Below are positions 12,802-23,775 of a DNA stretch of 64,000 bases, one piece after another. Both the position numbers and the translations under genes were made by a program. The stretch is from assembly GCF_029227915.1 (NCBI RefSeq), contig NC_079882.1:10416001-10480000 (forward strand), in the 5' to 3' direction. Origin of the DNA: Hydractinia symbiolongicarpus (taxonomy: Eukaryota > Cnidaria > Hydrozoa > Anthoathecata > Hydractiniidae). The notes beneath the pieces are model-generated. The model made no database searches and was not told the origin of the DNA. It saw only the letters and a program-made list of their open reading frames with translations. Positions within the stretch are counted from its first letter, which is position 1. Each line of letters opens with the position of its first letter.

Positions 12802-15800
12802 ATGTCTTCAAATCTTCCGATTCGTGCATCATCTCCAATTGATGGCAAAACATTTGTTGTAAAAACTCTTCCTTCAGACTTCAATACCTCTGAAGATTTC
12901 CTTTTACAAACTGGTGAATCAACAAGATCATTACTGACACCACTATACGCAAGCAATTATGAAAGGTAGATATACCTTATTAAAATCCCTTATTATATAT
13001 AGATGATGAACTTATGTAAAAGAAACTTTATTGCAACGTCATATATTTTCTTTGAATTTAGTTTTGAAATGGAGGATTCTGAAAAAGAAAATAACTCAAA
13101 GAAAGATTTGTCAGTAGCTGATAGTAATAAAAAGAAATTGTACCATTTGGAAATGAAAGCTGATAAACACTCTTCAGAATCAAACAGAAGTTGGTCTTCA
13201 CGAGAATCATCAGTTAAGAAGAAATCTTTATCTAGCAACCCGTCATCAAACAGTAGGAATAAATCAAAAAGATCAGACTCCAGTTCATCATCTTCTTCAT
13301 CATCCTCGTCATCTTCCTCGTCCTCCGTATTATCATCATCAAGTTTTTCTAGTTCAACCAAATACTTAACAGATAACAGGTGATTTTCAATACATATTTT
13401 ATATATGAAAATAAAAAATATAAAATTTGCCCTGATGAAGTCTCGTAAGGGCGCGGAATATCTTTTTAAACTGTTATTTATTATTCATATAATACACCCA
13501 TACATAACCAAATTGGCTGCAATGTTTTATATTTTTTATATTATATATTGTATAATTTTTAATATTTTATAAATTGTTTTAATTAAAAATTGAAGGAGTA
13601 CTCTAACAGTTAAAAATTTACTAAAATAAAGGAACTCAAAAAAATATATACCCCTCTCCCTTTGATATGTATTTTTATAGCGTAAAAAGCATGCATTATA
13701 AGTACAAATTAAGATAGTTATATATGTAACTGCTTTGAACATGTGCAACTTTTTATTGTATCTTATGAAAAAGTTCATCCTTGAGGATGTACAAGTACCA
13801 TTAAAAAAATAAACTTTGGGGTCTGTTCCAATAGGAAAATCTTTTGGTTAACAAGAAAATGTTTAAGCGTGACAACTCCTGTTCATATGGAAAAGCAAAT
13901 TTTCTGCTTACCCAGCCCTAACTGATGAATGCTCTCTGCGTCGCAAGGAAATGTAGTGTTCAGTCATAATTTCTAACTAATTCATTTTTGTACGGTGACT
14001 GAAGATCACATAAATAAATTTTATGTTGCAAAACAATTTAAAATGTTTTTTCTTGTTTTTGCTAGTCCTTCAAAGTATTTCACTGATTTGAAGCTTAATA
14101 CTTGGGAGGAATGGTTAATGCATAAGGCTTTGTTAGACATACAAAAGTTAAACGTAAAAAAAGAAGAGAAAAAGAAGTCGCAGTTGGAGAGAATGAAAGA
14201 AGAAGAAGAAAAACAACGCAAGATAATCCTTGCCAAAGAAAATAGAGAGGAGTGGCTTAAGAATAAAATATATGAACTTCAGAAAAGGAAGAAGGAGGAA
14301 GATGCACAAATCGAGTTCGAGAAATTAAAGGTTATTTGTTATTCTTTTTTTTTAAGATAATAAAAATGATAAGGTTGTTCCTACAAAAAGAAATTGATAA
14401 CTTCTAAGTTTATTTTAATGAACCGTTTTTATAGACCATTTTCAGCGCGACGCAATGTTTTGATTTTATGTGTAGAACAATGGCCATGCGCTCACGTTAT
14501 TATTTAAAGCGTCTGCATAATTAGGTTTGTTTTCTTATTTCCTTGTTAGACAATACGTTGTATTTTTTATTACACTGAAAAAATAAAACTTACTCATATA
14601 TTAGACTTCAGAAAAACCAAATTCAGTTTTCTTTCTTCATTTCTTAAAATTTGTTAATAAAGGAATATTCGATTTTCTTGTGGTCCTTCTATTCTTGTGT
14701 ATCAGAATGTGCAGCACGCACATTAGGAACTGTTTAAACATTCAAAATTCGACTGTAATAGAAATTTAATCAAACATTTTAAGCTTTGCATACTTAATTG
14801 CATAACTTATACAAAAAATACTGCTAAGGATTAGGCTTTTGGACTGAAAATTTTATATAGTATGCATGTGTACCAGGATTAGCTTTTGATTGACAATTGT
14901 GATGTAAAAATTGGATGAAAATTGGATGGACACTTCGAAGTCACTATTATCACCAACAGGGGCAATGTATTGTTCATTATTCTTAGTTTGGACTATAAAA
15001 AAAGAAGAATAAATTAATAAATAAAGTTCTAAATTTCTTTCAATCTTTTGTAGTTAGTTCCTTATCCTTTTTCATTTAAACGTTTCCTTCCAACTTTTGT
15101 TTGTTAGGTTTTTTAGTTTTCTGATACCTTATGTTCTTGTTTTATTGTTGTTATTTATTGTTTTACTACTTTTTGATACGACCGTTTTCCATTATAACAT
15201 CGCTAGTCATGTTAATGATTTGTTATACATATGCTCGACATGCTCTATCATTACCATAAAATCTCTGAAAACACCAAGTTGAATTTTTTTACATCACTGT
15301 TAGTTTACGTTTTTAGGTTTTGCACTTCTTGTCCAGATAATGTTATTGAACGCCTCAAGGGTTTTGTACACGTTTTTTATATTATAGAAACAGCAAGAGA
15401 TGGATTTACTGGAGAAGAAATCAAGAGAACGATACGAAAAATGGCGTCAGGAAGTGAAAGAAAGAGATAAAGAAAAACGTGACCAAAACAAAATAGAAGA
15501 ACAAACACGACAAAAACAAATATTGAATAAAAAGCTAGCATCAGAAGAAGCTTACAGGGAATGGCTTAAGAAATCCAAGAAAAAGAAACGCCCATCACGC
15601 AACACGTACGGTTATTCAGAGGGCTCGCTCTTCAGTTATTACGACATGGGATCGACGCCTCCGCCGTCATATATGAACCCTATACCCTGGGTTGCCAATG
15701 TTACAAACAGTGCTAAAGATAAAAAGAATTTAAGACAAAAAGAATTTTCTTCACCACCCATGTTGTGGAAAGAAATAGAAGAAAGAAAAGGAAAACATAA

Positions 15801-15864
15801 CAGAAATTATTCAAAACAAAAACATGTTGTTTCCAAGCATTCTTGTATTAATGTTGCACCGTAG
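12802..15864 (+). CDS. CCDC34: CCDC34-like coiled-coil protein
   Basis: Four exons: 12802-12965, 13062-13379, 14066-14330, 15388-15864. Phases match at each join (2, 2, 0), giving about 407 residues against about 373 in human CCDC34. The N-terminal half is low complexity and Ser-rich, including a run of about 16 serines. The C-terminal half is a long charged coiled coil with three spaced EWL repeats (TWEEWLMHKALL, REEWLKNKIYEL, EAYREWLKKSKKKK), then a Gly/Tyr segment and PPPSYMNPIPWVANV. The repeated EWL motif and the terminal PxxYxNPIPW signature are what I associate with CCDC34. In vertebrates that protein is linked to cilia and sperm flagella, so the role here is inferred. The ATG at 12802 is the first in-frame Met, but an upstream coding exon cannot be excluded because an acceptor-like site precedes it. 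Confidence 0.75.
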
Positions 15865-18057
15865 TGCCTCGATTAAACCTTCTATCTTTTCAACACCTTG
15901 GTATCTTCTTTATAGATTTCGTGACAAAAGCCTCTTTTTTCTCAAATGCCAATTTTTCTCCTAAACACTTGTTTTGTTTACCGTATTTTCAATCATAATT
16001 CCTTTAACCATATTTTAAAGAAACTTGAGACTTTGCATTTTACGGGTGAAATCGAGAAATCTAATATAAAATTTATAAAAAGGCTTAAGTTTATCCCCGC
16101 AAAATTTCTTGAAAGGAACTATTTGCGGAAGTTAATTCTCGTGAACTTTTTTAACACTATGCTTTTCTTTTTAGTAGCCAAGATTTCATGCAATAAACTT
16201 TAACTAACTCTTTGAGTCGATTCAAAGTGTATTCATTTGTGCGGTTGCCGCCATTATAAAAAAAAGGTTTGTAAAAAAGGCTATTCGCGAAAGTTATTTC
16301 CCTTGATTTCGCGTGTTTTTCTTAATTACAAAGGTTTCTGCCTTTAAAATAGTTATTTTGATTAGGCACTCGGTATTTTATCGGAGCCATACGGTGCTTT
16401 AAAAATTGTCTTTATTTTGTTCATGATGTTGTTTTGCGTGTTAAATGTTTTTTAATAATCTTTGTTGTTATTTTGCCACTTACAGAATCACTTCCCGTTT
16501 ACCCAGGCAACGCGGACTTGTTAAAACTACATAAATTTATATCTACGGTTGTCTAAAATTTGTAAAACAAAAATTGAGAAAGGTAGGTGGGACAAAGTAA
16601 CCATTGAAATCCAAGAAATAAAGAAACAAACTGACTGTACAGATGCTTTTTGCATGGTCACATAGCCAACACCATTTTTAAAGAAATCGCGAGCTTAAAG
16701 TCTTTTCGCGGGGTCCCGACCCTGTTTAATATTTACTACTCACTAGTTAATATCCCAGATTGAAGAGGACTAGGATCAATCCAATCACACTTCTTAGAGA
16801 GCCCGAAAGGCGAATTTAACATCGGAAAATACGCTTTAGAAGAAGATGAAACCGTATCGTAGATTGTGTATTTTATTTTAACCCTACAAATAAGGTAAAA
16901 AATAGGCGTTTCTATTCTGTAATGATGGGTTGGGAAAGAAAATCATAAAATGCCTGCACTGAACATAAAAATTCTCATGCTTAAGTAATAAAACTTGACC
17001 TAGTTGTAGAATGACTTAAAACTTGCAGAGCTGACTAGGAATCTTTCTATTTTTTGGAAAAATCTTTTTGGTTAGCGAGATGTTGTAAGTCTTAGAAGTT
17101 TAGCTAATTATGCGGAATTATGAAGTTAGATGTTGAAAAACAATTGCGGATTTAAATGATAATCAGGAGTTTAAGAAACACAAAACTCAAGATGCCAAAC
17201 ATTTAAGAAACATTTCAAGCTGAAATGGATTGTTTTTCAAAAAACATTAAACCCGCCGGTTTCTTAAAAAATCAAAAGTACTATTTAGTAATACTTATGC
17301 AAATGCGTTTAAAATATTCAACTGAATAAGTGAAAACATATTTACATCACCACAATACCTTGATAAATCCCTAAAACAGCACCTCATTTATTTTAAATAC
17401 ATGATGTCATACATACATTAATTAGCATAACTATCAACTTCTCGAAAATCTTAAGAATCAAGAATTAGAGAGGGCGTTTACTTAGGAGGGAAATAGAAAA
17501 ATAAATAAACGCACTTTGTAGACACACTGTCATTTCATGCGTTATATCCTTGAAAACGAAATTAAAGAGAATGTAAAATTGATTTTATGATTTGTTTGAA
17601 CGCATCGTAATGCATGTGGGCAATTGAGGATTATTGAAAACAAAATTGCAGTGAGAATTAAAAACGAAATTGAAGGAATTTTGAATTTTATGATATATTT
17701 CAAGAGTTTTGGGAGGGCGCATATTAAATAAGGGGTGGGGGCGGGGCCTTTATGTTGACAAGCGTGTTCAGTCAAATCTTAAACTGCTTCCTACTTCGAT
17801 AGTTAATAAAAAAACATGGTCAGATATTGACGTGTCATAGCATGATATGCAATTTATTTTCAACAACATCGGTAATGATTAATGAGCGTCATTAGATTTT
17901 TTATTGTATTCTAATTATATACTTTTTGTCAAATAGTAATTACCATCGTCATTAAGGATGTCCACACTTTGATATGTTTTTTTTATTAAGACGAAGAAAT
18001 TTCTTCAGTGTTGAAAGAAAAATTTGTAAACAACGAAGAAAAAAAGAAAGTGCTAAC
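15865..18057. other. Intergenic region with TTCGCGAA-type repeat
   Basis: No gene recognised. About 16070-16310 carries AT-rich sequence with interspersed 'GCGGAAGTTAATTC', 'TCGCGAAAG' and 'TTTCGCG' motifs, as in the other repeat patches. The 3' flank of the CCDC34-like gene lies at its left end and the 5' flank of the GABA-B-like receptor at its right end. Confidence 0.5.
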
Positions 18058-18181
18058 ATGGAGGTACAATTTATGTTGATTATTTTTTTCAAATATCATG
18101 GATAGGGGATAAATTTTTGATGTAATTCGAAATCTCTTTCTTCTTGAAAACATTTTTTTTGATGAAATAAGATTGTTTTAG

Positions 18182-21181
18182 ATGGAGAAATGGTTCCTGC
18201 TCTTTATGTTTATCTCGACATCACATTCCGACGACAGACGCCCATTACGCTTTGCCGCATTGGTACCGGAATATTCAGTAGACAAGGGCTGTATCAACGC
18301 TTCCATTCATATGGCTTTTGAAGACGTTAAAAAGGCTACAAATCTGCTAAAAGTAAAGGGTAAAAACATTCAGTTTAAAGTAGTACCAGTCATACGAGCT
18401 GTAGAAGAAACGACCATTTCAGTGATCGACACACTGTTTAATTTGTATGTAAAAAACAAAATACCAGTGGTGGGGACAATTGGACCACCATTTAAAAAAC
18501 AAAACGAACTAGGAATGCATTTTACGCATGGATATTTTGAGCTGCAAGGATCATACAGTGAAGCACATGAACCAGTTGAAGATTACTTTGCTTTCTTCTT
18601 CAAAAACACCCCTTCTATCATAACAAGATTTGACGCCGCTCGTAGGCTGATAGACAATTACAACTGGACAAGGGTCGGAATATTATATGATCTTTCGGAT
18701 AAAACATATCGTAAGAATGTGGATAGCTTAAGAAAGGCAATGGACACCTCAACTGATAATAATAATTCTTTAAATATATTATTATATAATAGTATCTGGA
18801 GCGAACCACCCAGGTACTCTGTGTCCAACGAAATGAGACAACTACAAGAACTGGGGGCAAGGATAATATTAGCACTAGTGTCCGTCCCAGGTGCAAGGAA
18901 GATATTTTGTGAGGCTTACCTTCGACAAATGTACTCACCAAAAGTCACGTGGATACTATTTGAAACTCTTCCATCTGATTGGGCGTCGTCAAAATATGAT
19001 TCGATTATTGATGAATTTACCAACAAAAAAACGCGCGAGATTAGCTGTAACGAAGAAGAGTTGCTGATAGCTTCATATGGGTATATTTCTATTACAAAAC
19101 AAAAGGTTCGGAGGGATAAAGAGCAAACTATCGGTAATATGACCGGTAACGATTTCGTGAAACGTTTACACGACCATTTGGACGTTGGTGTTAAATGTCC
19201 AGACAACACTGCATACGCATACGACATGGTATGGACAATGACATTACTTTTTGACGACGCGCTTGCAAGTGGGGGGATAGCAAATAACGACATAGATTTT
19301 GAAAATGACAATGCCCTTAAAAGAGCCCGACGTATCTATATACTTTTGCGGGACCTCCCAAGGATAAAGTTTCAAGGAATTACTGGCCCTGTTTCTTACC
19401 AGAGAGTATTTAATGATAAGTCTGATAGGATTGGTCAGCTCTCTCTTTTTTCAAACAAAGAAACTTCGGTAATTATTGGTATGGATGATTTTACTAAAAA
19501 AAAACTAACAATGATTCCAGAGGCTACTAGCATCTTATTCAAAAATGGAAATGTTCCGAAAGATAAAGCCATTTATCTCAAAAAATTTGCGCATTTTGCC
19601 AAACCGTTACTCGTGACCATGTGGATCATTGCTTGTATTGGTATATTGATAGCCATTTCATTTCTGATCATTACACTGGTATTTTCTCAAGATAAAAAAA
19701 TGTCCATGCAATCTCCTGCAATCAACTGTGTGATTATATTTGGCAGTGTACTATGTTATTCATCTGTTATCATCTATGGACTTGACACTCGCTTCACGTC
19801 GAAAGAAAACACACATTACATCTGTTGGTCCTTCTTGTTTACATTATCAACTGGTTTTACATTGACGTTTGGATCGTTGTTTGCCAAAGTATGGCATATT
19901 TACAAGTTATATATGACACCAGAAGTTAAACTACAACGTTCAATGAAGGTGAGACCTTTTTATGTACTATTTTATTCAACTTATAAAAAACATATAATGC
20001 TTGAGCTTAACATAAGAGAAGAAATCTAATTCTTAATTAGTTAGTTTAATTATTTAATTGCAACTTTGTTTAGAGCTCCTCCGATTGGTCACTTTTTGCG
20101 ATCATTGGATTGTTTATCTTCATTGATTCGATAGCCTTGATCAACTGGGTTGAATTCTCCCCATTTGATTATGACATTCGTAACATCACCCAAGAGGAAG
20201 ATTTATTTGCAGATACAATAGAGATAGAGCAGATCGTTGGTTGTACCTGTAAATACGAAACTCAATTTACCATTGGAATGTATTGCTACAAAGGCGTCAT
20301 ATTGATTTTTGGAATATTTCTTGCATGGCAATCAAGAAATGCAAAAATAAAAATGCAAAACGAATCAAAACAAATCGCAATGGCGATTTACAATGTTGTT
20401 GCTGTTTCAGTTATTGGTGTAATCTGTGTGTCAGTGTTGGCAAACACCACTCGTCATCATGCAACATATGCTATTGTGGCTGTCTGCATCTGTATATGTA
20501 CCACTACAACACTCCTGTTGGTCTTTATACCAAAGGTGAGCAAAACATCCGAGGCAACTTTGTTGCATTTCACATAAGAAATTGTACTGTGTGGTCCCAT
20601 GTGTTATTTTCCATACAGTGAAAAATGCTGCACTTTTTTTGACTTTGTGAGATGTTACCATATGCAGGCCAATGTTCTATTTTATTTTAAAAAGGAAAGG
20701 CAATTTTGCAGCTTTTAACAAAAACGTTAAAGACATTTACCTTAACAGATTAAGTGGTACTAATTTTGTTTGTTTTCTGCGTTAGGTTCGGATGATATTA
20801 AATGCCACAGAAATAAACTCTGGAGGTAGCGACCAAAGCAGTGCGAATGAGCCAGAGGATAACTATCCAATGGGCTACGTGAATAGGAGCATGGAGAAAG
20901 ACAGCGATAACATGAAATCAGCATTTTCGACGTGTACTATGACATCAGATGTGTCGTCTGATCAACCATGCGGGTCACTTGATAGTTCATCTTTTGCAGG
21001 AGGAAGCAATACATCAAACAATGCATTTCTATCAAATTCAGTATTTAATTCGCCTCCGTCTTATAACGAAGAACCTAAACGGTACGTCGACAGTAATGGA
21101 TGCTTAGCTTCGGGAGTTTATGTGGGAACAATTGATGAAGAACCTGAAGGTTCCAATCCAGTTAACGACTCCACTGCTTGA
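18182..21181 (+). CDS. GABA-B-type metabotropic receptor (family C GPCR)
   Basis: Three exons: 18182-19948, 20074-20535, 20786-21181, joined in phase 0, giving about 874 residues. Order: signal peptide (1-16), periplasmic-binding-protein-like Venus flytrap (about 20-460), seven transmembrane helices (first at about 475-501; helices 4-7 encoded by exon 2) and a Ser/Asn-rich cytoplasmic tail (about 744-874). GABA-B landmarks include FAFFFKNTPS and NYNWTRVGILYD in lobe 1, and, in the membrane part, KMSMQSPAIN, a third helix ending FAKVWHIYKLY, and VEFSPFDYD. No cysteine-rich domain separates flytrap from membrane, which is the GABA-B arrangement rather than mGluR or calcium-sensing. The loop where GABBR1 carries its conserved serines reads VVGTIGPPF here, and no clear tail coiled coil is seen, so ligand and partner are unknown. 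An acceptor abuts the ATG; an alternative start 18058 with a 6-nt coding exon (18058-18063) is in frame. Confidence 0.88.
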
Positions 21182-21759
21182 GAAGAGAACTTATAAGAAG
21201 AAGTTGTAAATACTAAGACTGCAAATACTTGGTTACAGCGCTGCAAGGATCCCTACTTTAACAAATGTCCTCAATTATTACGAATTTATAGCACCCTTTA
21301 TGATGAAACGCCCCGAGGCGTGTAATTATAGCATTTGACATCAAGAGATCAATTTTATTTTATAGCGAAATTTAACGAAAACAAATGTCATTAGAATATA
21401 TATTCATATACTTCAGTTCGTTTATGTTTTTTTTTGTATAAGAGTAGGAGATGCGCGAGGGTGCAGCGTTGCGGTTTGGGGGTTTGAGTTTGACTAAAAA
21501 TCCATGCGAATATTAATTGTTGTGCAATAGAATAAAGTAATTTGGCGCAAGTTCAAATCCTTCTACAACTAACAAGGACAAAATAATAACACTGAGGGTT
21601 TAAGACAAAATATAGATTTAGAGTCTCAAACCTCCCACTCCAATTTAATTTCAAAACGTTGATAACGGATTAGTATTAAACAAAAAATATACGCTTCGCA
21701 AATACGTATTGAAAAACGAGAGATTTAACCTTTAGATTGTGTTTTTACCCACTTCGGGC

Positions 21760-22470
21760 ACTTCTCCTCCACCATTTTGAAATGGTTTTTCGTTTTCCTG
21801 ATTTTTTTGACGTCATTACATTGGGGGTTGGGGAAATCCGCCCCCTCAATAATTTTTTATAGGGTTGTTCAAATTAAATCAAACTTGGCACACTTATAGT
21901 ACGTCTTAAAAAGAACAAAATGGCAGCAATAAATTTTTGCTTGCATCAGCACATTTTCTGTGACGTCATCAGCTTGAAATTTGTTAAAAATTCCACTATC
22001 TGCTTAAAATTTAATTACTTTTGTTCCAGAGCGAATTTTTGCATTCTGTCTGAAGTTTCTGAAAGCTAAATAAAAGTTATTTAACATATTTTCCGGTTTT
22101 TACGTGGATCGCATCAAAAATTGCCTGAAAATCCGGGTTTTTTTTCGATTTTCGGGTAAACTCCGACAAAATCGGGGAATCGGATTAATTAAGTGTCCAA
22201 ATTATGCAAAATGATTCTTCTTAATAAATCAAAGTTGTGATGCAAGTTTTAAGTTTTGAGGATAATCCTAACAGAGACCATAGAGATTTTTAAGGGTAGT
22301 TTCGAGTAATGGCCAATATCAAGGCCTCTGAAAGGTTTTGGACCTAAACATTTGGCATGCAGGTGTCTAATAGATAAATATTGAAACTCAGAAGTTTCAC
22401 AGCCATATAACATAGCAATAAGAAGTTAATAAAAAAAACCATCAGGGGGGGGGGACCGAATAGGGTTTAA
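21760..22470 (+). repeat. Dispersed repeat family A, copy 2
   Basis: Matches copies at 125-700 and 50430-50920 in the same order of blocks, including 'AATCAAACTTGGCACACTTA', 'GTGACGTCATC', 'AAAGTTAT', 'TTGCCTGAAAATCCG', 'TTTGGCATGCAGGTGTCTAA' and a terminal 'GGACCGAATAGGGTTTAA'. It is the fullest of the three copies. Confidence 0.75.
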
Positions 22471-23143
22471 GAGCGCGCTAGCTATATGAAAGCGTTGAAG
22501 AATAGGGGTTTTACAGTCGCTATAGCCCCCTGTTTACGTTTCCAGAGACTTAATTTTAGATGAAACAACAGTTCAACGCTGAATCCAAACTTTTAATGAA
22601 TTCGTTCGTTAATACCTTGGGCATTAATTTTGCAAGAACTTATAAAGTAAAATTTAATTTTCTAGAAGTTGGCAAGTCCTAATACATTGCGAGAATTAAA
22701 TTTTGCGAATTTCGCGCTTCTTAATTTATACCGTTTTTTGAGGTAGTTTATGTTGGAGACATTAAAAAAAGACTGCTGAAGTTCAAATTCACATATACAT
22801 ATGTCGTTCTAGGTAAATCAAAAAAATATGAATTTCACGGTAATTAATTTTTGTGAAATAGGCGAAAACTAATTTAATTTCGAGGGAATTAAATAATTCC
22901 CTTAAGGTAGTGTTTCCCAGGAAGGTGACTCTATCTTGGAAAAAATCGCTTCTATCACACGGAAGTGACCGCTGATAAATAAACCACGAATAGGGACATC
23001 TACTGCTGCCTTCTTTGGTAGATTGGGAATGGTATTTCCTGACGTAGAGGTTTTTTAGGTACCAGCAAGTTTTCTTACGGCGCAGAGTGACAGCTAGATA
23101 CTAAAAAAAGTCTACCTTCTTAAGATCAAAACAATTCAATCCA

Positions 23144-23255
23144 CAAACTCGTCCCCAGGGTTTGTGTCCCGTGAGCCGTTATTACAGAGTGACCAACTTT
23201 TCGCCACTATCGACTTCTGCAACAAGACAAAATGCCCTGGGAACGAGGTTGATCA
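23144..23255. mobile_element. Small MITE with CTCGT(C/T)CCCAGGG inverted ends
   Basis: The left end reads CTCGTCCCCAGGGTTTGTG and the right end AAAATGCCCTGGGAACGAG, which are imperfect inverted copies about 105 bp apart. No coding capacity. Elements with CGTTCCCAGGGC ends are, to my memory, common in aquatic invertebrate genomes; I could not check this. Confidence 0.6.
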
Positions 23256-23775
23256 ATCCGCTCTTCACACAGCTAACAAGAGCAACGAGAGACAATACAA
23301 ACATTTATTCTCATCACATGCGAAGACATAGTTACAAAACTGTGACACTACTACGTTAAAATTAAAAAAATTGTATTCAATATATTCACAGTCATATCCT
23401 CGTCAAAAACAAGAATTTGTCGTTTACATTGTTCAAATAGAAATAAATGAAAAAATTTCAGTTTATAATTACATAATTATCAAGCCTAAAAAAAGAGTAC
23501 AGTATACCTTATCACAAACCACAGGTATACGAAGGGGCCTTCGTATTTTTATGGTTTTCAGGGTATGAATTTTTGAGTAAGGAGAAGTCATTTAATTTCC
23601 AAAGGCACACTCGACTTCGAGTTTGTGAAAATTCGAAAAAAATTTTTTTACTCATATTTATTTTTTTCACACACATTTTTGATTTTACCGCAACAACGCG
23701 GAAATGCACACGCGAAAATTATTACAAACAAGATAAATCTTATTTTTTTACAAAAAACACCCAAGCAAGAGTTAA

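Larger units (their letters stand above)
21182..23775. other. Intergenic region between the GABA-B-like and channel genes
   Basis: An AATAAA at about 21531 is a candidate polyadenylation signal for the GABA-B-like gene. The interval then holds copy 2 of repeat family A (21760-22470), TTCGCGAA-type repeat (22590-22880) and a CCCAGGG-ended MITE (23144-23255). On the minus strand an AATAAA (plus-strand TTTATT near 23658) lies about 120 bp beyond the channel gene's stop. No coding gene recognised. Confidence 0.55.

Noticed and set aside
12993-13361. Minus-strand Asp/Glu-rich open frame
   Set aside because: Antisense of the Ser-rich exon of the CCDC34-like gene, which has matching splice sites and family features.
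21470-21575. tRNA-like GTTCAAATCC box
   Set aside because: Flanking bases form neither a T-stem nor an acceptor stem, and no A box stands at the right distance.
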